From the NCBI GenBank assembly GCA_036897625.1, contig JAYMTA010000221.1, positions 1 through 34,371 of the forward strand: a stretch of DNA of 34,371 nucleotides. The letters run 5' to 3'. The translations under genes and the position numbers were made by a program. This stretch comes from Pelargonium cotyledonis (lineage: Eukaryota; Streptophyta; Magnoliopsida; Geraniales; Geraniaceae). Below the pieces are notes generated by a model that worked only from the letters and a program-made list of their open reading frames with translations, did not search any database and was not told the DNA's origin. Below are positions 12,805 to 21,500 of the stretch, piece by piece (position 1 is the first letter of the stretch; each line of letters begins with the position of its first letter).

Positions 12805-15800
12805 ATGTCTGCAACTGGAAATTCTGATGCTATTGACCTGAACTCCGATTTGGTTATGGTTGACCGGGAAATCGAGTCTCGCGGGGATGGTGTTTCCGGT
12901 CAAACCGCTGGTGTTAATGCTGTTGCAATTGAAGCTTTGTCTGAGATTGAGCCTCTGAACTGTCCGGTGGACGAGATCGATAGTTCTCGATGCACTGAAG
13001 CTGCGAGTAATGAGTTGGGTAATGATAGATTAAAGGTAGATATGGAATCTGTGGATAAAGAGAAGAATTTAGGGGTTAGTGGAAATGTGGGCACATTGCA
13101 GGTAATGGATGTTGTTGAGACCGGAACTGTATCAGAGATGGAGCCTCTGAGCTGTCGTGTGGACGAGATCGATACTTCTCAATGTACTGAAGCTGTGAGT
13201 AATGAGTTGGGTGGTGATAGATTGGAGGTTGGTAGGGAATCTGTGCATAGGGTGGAGAATAAAGGGGTTGATGAGGAAATGGGAGATGTTGACACAATGC
13301 GAGTTATGGATGTAAAGAGTGTTGTTGAAACCGAAACAGTATCCGAGATGAAGCCTCTTAACAGTCCTGTGGGCGAGATAGATAGTTCTCAATGCCCCGA
13401 ACCAGCGAGTAATGAGTTGGGCAATGATAGGGTTGATGAGGAAATGGGAAATGCTGACTCATTGCCAGTATTGGATGGTGAGGGTCAAGTAGGTGGCATT
13501 GGTGTTGATGGTGAGAAGAGTAGTAGGGTGGTGGAGAATGTGAAAGTTGTAGAAGGGGAAGTGATTAGTGTTGTAAATGAAGATCATTCTTCGGGTGTTG
13601 GAGTGGGACTTGGAGATGAGAAGGGTATATCGGTGGAATGTGATGAGGCTTCTGCAATTCATAGTATGGGAGTGAGGGTTGGTGACACAGATGCGTCTGT
13701 TCCTAGCCAAGATCCCGATTTGAGCCCTAATGTTTCGGTGATGGTAACTTCTGAAGTAGTGGAAAATCAGACCGTGGAAGATGGCTCAGAGGCTAAGATT
13801 GTGGATAATAGTGGTAAAGTTTCGGTTGTGGCACCTTCTGAGGTTATGGAAAACTGTCCTGTTGAAGAAAACGTGGAGGCAAAGACTGAGGATAATCGAA
13901 CAGTGAGCATTGATGGGATCAGCAGCGAAGAAACCAAGGTGAAAGATATCTCTTTGGAAGAGAATGTATCGTGTGATGATAATGGTAATGTTTCTAGTGG
14001 AAACCAGGACGAAACTAAAGATGTATCGTCGAAGCGCAATGCGAAGAAAAATGGTAAAGTGGCTTGTGCGAAATCCTGTGTTTCTGATTTAGTGTGGGGC
14101 AAAGTAAGGAGCCATCCTTGGTGGCCTGGGCTAATATTCGATCCGTCAGCTGCAACAAAAAAGGCTAAGAAGTACTATAAAAATAACACTTTTTTGATAG
14201 CTTATTTTGGGGATCAAACATTTGCTTGGAATGATGCATCACGGATAAAGCCCTTTAATGAGTATTTCTCGCAGATGGAAAAGGAGAGTAACTCTGAAGA
14301 ATTCCATAACGCGCTAGACTGTGCTCTGGATGAAGTCTCCAGACGTGTAGAGTTTGGGCTAGCTTGTTCTTGCTTACCCAAGAATCTTGTCGCGGGTATC
14401 AAAAGTCAGGTGATTGTTAACCCAGGAATCCGGGAAGAATCAAGTAAAATTAAGGGTGGGGATAGGTTTTCGGGTGTGGATTCTTTTGAACCTGCAAAAC
14501 TGATTCAGTATATCAGAGCATTAGCAGAGTTCCCAAATAGTGGAGTTGATCATAAACTTGAGCATGCAATCTCACAAGCCCAGCTGCTTGCCTTTCATCG
14601 GTCAAAGGGTTATTCACAACTACCTGAATTCAAATTGCTTGGCAGGTTATTAGAGGAAGACGCAGAATTTTCACTGCCTGGCAATATAGAAAAGTCGGAT
14701 GACATCAAAGAAGAGAGAGTTCCAGATATTGAGGAAAAGCAGGTGCCTCGTGAAAAAGAAAACCTAAAGAGTCAAGATGGCTCTAGCCGTAGACGTAAGC
14801 ACAGCACTGGGCGTGATACAAATCCCAGCAAAAAGGAGAAAAGTTTGTCGGAATTGATGGCTGGTCGAAGCCCCAAATCATCAAATGGTGATAATGTTTC
14901 GGGAAAGAAGGTAGATGCCAAGTTGATTTCATCATCTTCCAGTAAGAAGCGTAAGGCAGTTGATTCCAAACAAGATGATTCCTCACCGGATGATTCGGAA
15001 TTTAAGATTAGGAAAAATGATTTGTCTACTTTGGGTGGTTCAAAGCCTAAGCCAACTTTCAGAGTCGGAGAGAGCATCCTTAGGGTTGCAAGCCAACTCA
15101 ACGGGACAGCTACACTACTTAAGCATCGTGATGAATCTGTACTTAGTGATAAAAGTAAAGGGAAACCCGCCAAGGATAATGTTGTGCCGAAGAACTCCGA
15201 GGAATCCCCAAATACCACCAAGGATAATGTTGTGCCAATGAACTCCGAAGAATCCTCAAATACTAAGTTCATCCCGACAGAGTACTGTGCTCCTGAGGAG
15301 ATGCTGTCGCGTCTCTGGTTGGCTGCTAAAGATCCCAGGAAAGGATACAGTTTCACGGTTTCAGTTGTTAGTTTTTTCTCTGAGTTCAGAAGTTCAATTA
15401 GCATGGACCCTCCCGAGTTTGAGAAGCTATTAGAAGATGCCGAAGGATCTCAACTAGAGTATATGGAAACTCGTTTGTCAAACAAGATGGTTCAAAGCAT
15501 TCCTGACCAACAAGCTTCTCTTATATCCAATGTGGATACTGAGCAGCAATCTGCTGGTGGAACTCAGGAGTCGGAAGCTGTGAGTCGGGTTGATCACTTG
15601 GATAATTGTGAGGAGGAACCATCTCCAACAGCTCTGATTCTGAACTTTACCGACTTTGCTTCCGTTCCTTCAATAACTAATTTGAACAGGATATATAGCC
15701 AATTCGGGACTCTGAATGAATCCCAGACCGAAGTGCTCAAGAAGAGTGGTCGTGCCAAAGTGATCTTCAAGCGACGATCTGATGCAGAAACAGCTTTCAG

Positions 15801-15918
15801 CAGTGCTGGGAAATACAAAATCTTTGGACCTTCACTTGTTAGTTACAGCCTCAAGTACTTGCCTTCTACTCCAAGCAAAACTTCTAATAAAAAGCGAAGC
15901 AAAAAGGATGCAACATAA
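12805..15918 (+). CDS. PWWP-domain chromatin protein (plant PDP family), 1037 residues
   Basis: Uninterrupted coding exon. Residues 1-420 are acidic, low in complexity and built partly from tandem repeats. The PWWP domain covers about 427-510, with VWGKVRSHPWWPG from V430 and the core at 438-441. It continues into helices typical of this family (EFHNALDCALDEVSRR) and the block QYIRALAEFPNSGVDHKLEH. Further conserved blocks are KKEKSLSELMAGRS, FRVGESILRVASQL and EEMLSRLWLAAKDPRKGYSF. An RRM-like module closes the protein (about 943-1018). Family knowledge: PWWP folds bind methylated histone tails and DNA, and Arabidopsis PDP proteins work with FVE/MSI5 and Polycomb complexes on loci such as FLC. 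Lys/Ser-rich basic tracts at about 650-730 fit a nuclear location. Closest relatives from memory are At3g09670 and At5g02950; which PDP number this is remains unclear. Confidence 0.92.
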   Translation: MSATGNSDAIDLNSDLVMVDREIESRGDGVSGQTAGVNAVAIEALSEIEPLNCPVDEIDSSRCTEAASNELGNDRLKVDMESVDKEKNLGVSGNVGTLQVMDVVETGTVSEMEPLSCRVDEIDTSQCTEAVSNELGGDRLEVGRESVHRVENKGVDEEMGDVDTMRVMDVKSVVETETVSEMKPLNSPVGEIDSSQCPEPASNELGNDRVDEEMGNADSLPVLDGEGQVGGIGVDGEKSSRVVENVKVVEGEVISVVNEDHSSGVGVGLGDEKGISVECDEASAIHSMGVRVGDTDASVPSQDPDLSPNVSVMVTSEVVENQTVEDGSEAKIVDNSGKVSVVAPSEVMENCPVEENVEAKTEDNRTVSIDGISSEETKVKDISLEENVSCDDNGNVSSGNQDETKDVSSKRNAKKNGKVACAKSCVSDLVWGKVRSHPWWPGLIFDPSAATKKAKKYYKNNTFLIAYFGDQTFAWNDASRIKPFNEYFSQMEKESNSEEFHNALDCALDEVSRRVEFGLACSCLPKNLVAGIKSQVIVNPGIREESSKIKGGDRFSGVDSFEPAKLIQYIRALAEFPNSGVDHKLEHAISQAQLLAFHRSKGYSQLPEFKLLGRLLEEDAEFSLPGNIEKSDDIKEERVPDIEEKQVPREKENLKSQDGSSRRRKHSTGRDTNPSKKEKSLSELMAGRSPKSSNGDNVSGKKVDAKLISSSSSKKRKAVDSKQDDSSPDDSEFKIRKNDLSTLGGSKPKPTFRVGESILRVASQLNGTATLLKHRDESVLSDKSKGKPAKDNVVPKNSEESPNTTKDNVVPMNSEESSNTKFIPTEYCAPEEMLSRLWLAAKDPRKGYSFTVSVVSFFSEFRSSISMDPPEFEKLLEDAEGSQLEYMETRLSNKMVQSIPDQQASLISNVDTEQQSAGGTQESEAVSRVDHLDNCEEEPSPTALILNFTDFASVPSITNLNRIYSQFGTLNESQTEVLKKSGRAKVIFKRRSDAETAFSSAGKYKIFGPSLVSYSLKYLPSTPSKTSNKKRSKKDAT
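12940..13500 (+). repeat. Three imperfect tandem repeats in the N-terminus of the PWWP protein
   Basis: Units start at 12940, 13132 and 13342 (64- and 70-codon spacing). Each carries SE(I/M)(E/K)PLN/SxxVxEIDxSxCxExxSNELG, then an acidic spacer. Homology is evident in both DNA and protein, and the spacing preserves the frame. The third unit is shorter after SNELGNDR. Confidence 0.85.
13732..13905 (+). repeat. Two 29-codon tandem repeats in the PWWP protein
   Basis: GTTTCGGT at 13732 and 13819 opens two units of 87 bp. Each encodes VSV, then (T/P)SEV(V/M)ENxxVE, then EAK..DN. They lie between the larger repeats and the PWWP domain. Confidence 0.75.
15172..15267 (+). repeat. 48-bp tandem duplication in the PWWP coding exon
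   Basis: Two adjacent 48-bp units (15172-15219 and 15220-15267) encode KDNVVPKNSEESPNTT and KDNVVPMNSEESSNTK. High identity at DNA level suggests a recent in-frame duplication within a linker between conserved blocks. Confidence 0.9.
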
Positions 15919-16429
15919 CATCTCAAACTCGTCAACAACCTTAAGGTAATCATACTTCAAATATGAACTTCATTGAGTGTTTTTGGTGCAAATCGATCGC
16001 TGATCATCATGGGTAGATTATACTAGCGAATTAACTTAGTACAGTTTGCTTGTAAATAGCTGTGGTTGAGTAGTTGACGTAGTAATTGGTTTTTTGAGCA
16101 CCAAGGTCAATTTGTCCTGCCATGTTATTTATTCTTATCAGACTGTAAAACAAAAGGCAACTTCATCATTTAATTAGGTATATTGCATATTGTTCTGCAT
16201 AACAGTTTATCATGTTATTCGGTTTGGATTGGCTACCAGGTTCCATCTAACTTCGCTGGTTCTTATGATATACGTTTGTGTGCTCTATACAAACAAAGTT
16301 ACGACTTACAGATGTTTTTTCTTCAAATCTCGAGGTAAGGTTGGATTTTACATGACTTGATTCTAAAGACTCAACTTTATGATTGCTACTTAAAGTATCT
16401 AGAGCTAGCAGTTTGGGTTACTTGAAATC

Positions 16430-16616
16430 TGAATCGCCATTTTTGTGGGTTTAGGTTGGTTTGTTGTAGATGTGCGGGTCGGGTGGGAAACCCTACACTC
16501 AACCCATGCCTTGCCCATGGCAAACCTGCATTTCTTGCAGTTCGGGTTAGGATTAGGTCTTTTCATGCCTTTTTGATATCCGAATTGCTGGTTATAGTCA
16601 ATTGCCCTAACCATGC
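16430..16616. mobile_element. Probable decayed hAT-like repeat
   Basis: The left part reads GAATCGCCATTTTTGTGGGT, and the right part contains AATTGCCCTAACC, whose inverse TAGGGCAATT resembles the TAGGG(A/T)TGACAATT ends elsewhere. GCGGGTCGGGTGGG and TTCGGGTTAGG motifs fill the interior, the composition shared by the window's hAT-like repeats. Ends and target duplication are not clear. Confidence 0.35.
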
Positions 16617-16926
16617 ATGATTTGTTGAGTAACTGACCACATTCCTTGATTTAGGATCAATGGAAACTGGACTGAATAGTTTCTATCAAACACTTCAATT
16701 TGGGCTTGCATTTATTTTTATATCCATTCCCTGCTGTTGAAAGATTGGTTGTGTTCAAGATAGCTTGCTTTCTTGGCTATTTGAGTTAGACTTTAAGACT
16801 AGTAGTCAAGGAATTGCCCCTTTTTAATGTACTTGGTTAATGTAGAAGGTGTAATCTTAAGATCGCACGAGGAGAGAATAGTCTCGAGGTGCACATAAGC
16901 ATATTAGAAAACACCTTTGTCATATA

Positions 16927-17133
16927 CTCCTTCCATTCCAACTCTTATATTTTGTCTAAAAATAAGTGCCCTCTTATCATTTTTTGGAAGTTTGTTATAC
17001 ACGAAATACCAATAATATTCTTGAAATTTGTCACAACACTTGTTCGTGGAGATACGATGATAGATGTACAACACTAACTTTTTCTTTTTTGAAAAAAGAA
17101 CTGAAAACACTCATTTTGAGACAGAATGTGAAG
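16927..17133. mobile_element. Stowaway-like MITE, copy B
   Basis: 207 bp bounded by TA at 16925-16926 and 17134-17135. The left end is CTCCTTCCATTCCAACTC; the right end read inward is CTTCACATTCTGTCTCAAAA followed by TGAGTG. The interior has TTGTTATACACGAAATACCA then AATAATATTC, a diverged version of the segment in copies A and C. It lies directly against the LINE remnant at 17136. Confidence 0.7.
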
Positions 17134-17135
17134 TA

Positions 17136-17275
17136 CTCCTGGATGTGGGGTTCTGATAACAAGGACGTATACTCGGTTAAAAGTGTACATCTTCATTTGG
17201 AATACTTGAGAATGAGTCAAATGCCCATTTCAAGGTCTGGAATTTTCAAAACGTGTTTGGGTTGAGGTTATGGCA
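17136..17275 (+). pseudogene. Fragment of a non-LTR (LINE) reverse transcriptase, zf-RVT-like region
   Basis: The translation contains WMWGSDNKDVYSVKSVHLHL, which fits the W..S.NG.YSVKSGYHL pattern at the C-terminal zinc-binding region after plant LINE reverse transcriptases. About 25 codons later, after a frame change, comes WNFQNVFGLRLWHKG, matching the usual FWK.IWGL.(V/I)P stretch. Stops and a frameshift show that it is dead. No other LINE segment was recognised nearby. Confidence 0.5.
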
Positions 17276-17900
17276 TAAAGGTTGATCGCAAGCATTTATT
17301 AATTCTTTACAGCTTGAGTGCAAAATAACAAGTTTGGCTCTCTTTTTGAGGATATAGTATTAAGAGTTGATTCGGTTTAATTTATGTTTGCTTATCGTCC
17401 TATAAATAAGACCGCATATGATTCGTTCGAGAGTCTCTTTCAATACTACAGACGAGGTCTTCCGTCATTTATGTTATTTTTAATGATACTGAGTGAGTTA
17501 ATAAAGTTTTTAGTTTTCAAACAAACAAAGAAATTGTTTAACTGAGATAGTATTTCCATTTTCTTATGTGTACTTGCTAATATATATATTGTTTTGAGAT
17601 TAACAAATTTAAAATGAAAGAATTGATTTATAGTCTAACATCACTTTCATTACCAAAAGGTTTTTGGGGGCAAAATAGAGGAAAAAGCTAGTCTAAATGT
17701 TATTTTATTTAAAAAAAACTATTGTCACAAATTTATCAATTGCAAATAACTGTTTGACATATATAAAACTGTCAGACTTTCATGAACTTAATTTATTGAA
17801 GTTGGCAAATTATGTTTGAAGTTGGCAAATGTTTGATTTTTTTTTTAGTACATTAAACTCTAAAAATAACATTATCAAATGACCAATTGACTATATTCTC

Positions 17901-17996
17901 CACTTTTTTTTTTGGAAAGAAAAATAAAATTACAAGACCCGAACTCTAGACCTAAAGATTAAAATACAGTAGCTTTAACCATTACACCAATTTAAG
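17901..17996 (-). mobile_element. tRNA-derived SINE head (decayed)
   Basis: On the minus strand TTGGTGTAATGGTTAAAGCT resembles a Pol III A box and GAGTTCGGGTC a B box about 35 bp further on, followed by an AT-rich tail ending in a run of T. This arrangement fits a tRNA-related plant SINE. It cannot fold into an intact tRNA cloverleaf as far as I can judge, so it is not called a tRNA gene. Confidence 0.5.
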
Positions 17997-18547
17997 ATTT
18001 TTTCTTCTCAACTTTTATTAAATTACTTCTTTCATTTATGCAAATAAGTAATTTACAAACCTACAATATTAAAAACATCAACTAATTTTCCATATCTTTT
18101 AAAATAAACTTATTCATAATAAAACTCAATTAAATGAATAAGAAAATTGTCACAACTCATATACGAGTGAGACTTATCCAAATAGGAAAATGTCACATAA
18201 TTAATTATCACGGAACATCTATAAAAATTAAATAAAAAAAAGTGATTTTTTATTTAACAGAAGTAAGAAATTATGTACGATATTTTTTAAAATATTATTA
18301 TACAGAAAAAGTGTTAAAAAAAAAATCCCAATACCTAACTGAAAACCCCAAACGTTGAGGTCCTTCTTTGCAATTTTATATTCTCATTTTTTTTATTTCC
18401 TCAAATTATATATCCGTTTCAATTTTAAACCGCCGCTTCTCAGTTCAAAAACAAAACCTCAGAGACCAACTCGATCTCCACTTTCCTAATCAGTCTTCGC
18501 AGCCACTCACTTCGGTTCCGATCGGATCTGTAACCAAATCTTCTTCA

Positions 18548-21500
18548 ATGGACGATTCGGAGAAGAAGAGAGATCTCGAGCAAGTGAAAGAGCTCAGTCT
18601 CATCGATATGTCCTCCGAGGACGATTCGCTTCTGCTCAAATCGCCTCCTCGCGACCTTCTCGATCCCCAATCTTCAGGTTCGTGATCTTCTTCGTCGAAA
18701 CTTACCTAGATTTTATCTGTTTATGAGCTAATCGAAGTGTTTGTGTTGTTGCGTTGAGGATTTGAAGTGCGCTTTTTGTAGGGTTTCGGTGCATTTTTTT
18801 TTTTAATTTGCTCACTGTACTCATCTGGAATTATTTGTTTTTTTTCTAATCTTTTTGTTCTGTAATTTGTGGAGTGCTTAGTGTGACACATAAGGAGGGT
18901 ACAAAGTTCTGAGTGAATCCAATATCTGTTGCTAGAGAAATGTGTTAATTATTAAGCTTCTTGCGTTCGTTTTGGTGGTTTTGGAAATGATGAAGATTGA
19001 AGCTGTGATAATTTTGAGACCTACTTCATGTTTTGTAGCTAATTGAAGTGTTTGTGTTGTTCCGTTGAGGATTTGAAGTGCAATCTACGTAGGGTTTCGG
19101 TGCAGTTTTTTTATTAATAAATTTGCACACTGTACCAATCTGGAATTATTATTATTTATTCTTTTAACCTTTTTGTTCTGTAATTTATGTAGTTCATGAA
19201 ATGTGAAACATAAGGAGGATACAAAATTCTGAGTAAATCCAATCTCTGTTGCTAGAGAAATGTGTAATTATTAAGCTTCTTATGTTCCTTTGGGTGGTTT
19301 TAGGATATGGTGAAAATTAAAGTTGTGTTAATGTAGAAATTTGTCAGTGATAGTTTATAATCCCCAATTTGCATAAAATGTTTGTTGCAATTGAGTTTTT
19401 TCTGTCATTCTGGGTTACAATATTAAGTTACATGGAATCATGCACTTTGATGTTCGGGATTTTATATGAGTTATTTGAATGGGAACTTTTATTTATCATT
19501 TTTTTTGTATGATCAGAGGGGCACGGTTAAACTCGATGTATGTGGTCGCCCTGAGTTTTCTTAAGACTATTCTGTTTGTACTAAGCTCTAACCGTGCATG
19601 GCATGAATAAATATATGTTTTACTTGGAATGGTGTACATAATATTAGTGTCCACAGTTTTGTTTCCGATGTAGATATTGGAGTAGTAATTATTATCTTAC
19701 ATTTCATACGAGTGATATTGAACCCGAATGATATATTGTGATCAGAGAATCAAGACCATACAAGTGTTAGTAATATAGAGGAAGCAGCAGACACCTTTGA
19801 ACAAATGAACGAAGTACCTCAACTATTCGAATCACCAGAACCAGAAAGAAAAGTTAAAAATTGCAAGTATAACTTGCGCAAAAGTTTAGCTTGGGATAGT
19901 GCTTTCTTCACAAATGCAGGTGTGGTACACAACTCAAAACTAGAACCCTATATTTCTTTTCTTTTCTTTTAATATGATGTCAATGCACTCATTTTGCGTA
20001 GTCTGTCCTAACTCATAATTTGTAATTTGGTTTGGTGACAGGTGTTCTAGATCCTGAGGAGTTGTCTTGCATGATTGGAGGAGTTGAGAAAGGTGGTAAA
20101 ACTTTGTTGCCTGGAATTCAAGAGGATATACAGAGATCCACTGATTCAATCCCCAGCTTAGATAGTGATAATTTGACATTGGAGAGTCTTGAAGGTGATC
20201 TGTTCGAAGATATAAGAGCTTCAATTCAGAAATCCAGTAAATTGTCCAGCGTGGCTAATTCAAATAACAAATTGGGATCAAGTGTAGCAGAAACTCAAAC
20301 TACCCAGTGTAAGTATACTTGAACCAAGTTCTTGGTAGACTTGAATTGGTATGTAAAAAAAAATACCTCTATTACTGGTGCCTCCACCTAATTATAAGGC
20401 CAACTTTAACTACCATCTATGACTGTCACCTTCTTCAAGTCAAGCTATTAACTTAACCTTCTAATTTCTATAGCTGCTAACTAGTAACCTAAGTACGTAC
20501 TCTTTGACCTTCTCCGCGCGTCTTTCTCAGATAATATGACATTATCATATTTCCAGTGTGAACCATCTCTTTTATAGTAAACTTTTGATCCTTTTGCTCT
20601 TCAATATCTCTTTGACCAGCTCCTCTGCTGCCACTGGCTCTAACCAGCAAACTCCTCCATATTGGTTTGCATCAGAGTCTTAATTGACTTCACTGATCAA
20701 ACCCATTTGAGATAAAACTATAGCCAATTTGCTTTCGAGTTATCTAGTTTGGAATTTGGATGCCTTTAATGAGTTGGAGCAGTTGCTAATCCCTTCCTAG
20801 GCACATGCACATGTTTAAATCTGTTAAGCTTGCCCTCCTGTATAGTTTTTTTGCTGTTGTTGATGCATGTGTGAGTGAACCCCTGAGCCTTGGTAAGGTT
20901 TTTCTTTACGGGTTCAATTTAGAGAAACAGCCACCGCAATGATGGGTGTCTCATGCATTGGACCACTCTATATTTGTGTGTGCATGCATATTATCAGAGA
21001 CTGAACACCTTTTCTTTGCAGCTTCAGAGATGGACCTTGCTTCTCAGAGTAAGGTAAGTTCAGTTAAGGTTGAAAGATGCCTATTGCTATGACTTTTTAT
21101 AATTTTTTATTTTCAGTAACATTTTTTTATTAATATTACAGGAGACACCCAGACCTACTCTCAAGAGGCCAGTTTTGAGCAAACTAGGATCAGAAAAAAC
21201 AACCAAAAAGCTCTCTGTTTGTCCAGAAACCCCCAAGGTATGTTATTACCAAGTACCCGAACTGTTCTCATCACACTTATATGAAGATTATAAATAAAAA
21301 ATCTGAAACTCTGGTAAAATTGTTTCACCTGCTTGCACTTGAATTTTTATAGTGAAATATCTGGCCTGTCATAATGTTTTACAGTTCTATGGAATCTAGA
21401 CTATTATATGTTTCATTTTACGCAATCCTTGAGCATATTTAGAAGTCAACGAGTCTGGCGTTGTTTAACTGACTCTTCTATGTTGTCTACAATAAAGCGT

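Larger units (their letters stand above)
15919..18547. other. Intergenic region between the PWWP gene and the Ser-rich gene
   Basis: The first few hundred bases are probably the PWWP 3' UTR (an AAG|GTAATC near 15943-15951 could be a 3'-UTR intron donor). The middle is filled by remnants of mobile elements listed separately. From 17540 to 18360 the DNA is very AT-rich with no gene seen. The leader of the next gene probably starts near 18420-18450, with a frame open upstream of its ATG. Confidence 0.55.

Noticed and set aside
14772-15404. 210-codon open frame on the minus strand inside the PWWP gene
   Set aside because: It is the antisense shadow of a Ser/Lys-rich coding exon whose plus-strand frame holds the conserved PDP blocks; the antisense translation resembles no protein family.
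17901-17996. Functional tRNA gene
   Set aside because: A-box and B-box-like strings are present, but the acceptor and anticodon stems cannot be paired convincingly and the 3' side is an AT-rich tail, so a SINE remnant fits better.
18368-18547. Upstream in-frame ATG that would extend the Ser-rich protein by 60 residues
   Set aside because: The extension is hydrophobic at first and then low in complexity, and the DNA looks like promoter and leader; MDDSEKK at 18548 is the more natural acidic start.
15919-18547. A missing NF-YB-like gene expected from the Arabidopsis neighbourhood
   Set aside because: No frame in this gap resembles the NF-YB histone fold; only mobile-element remnants are seen.
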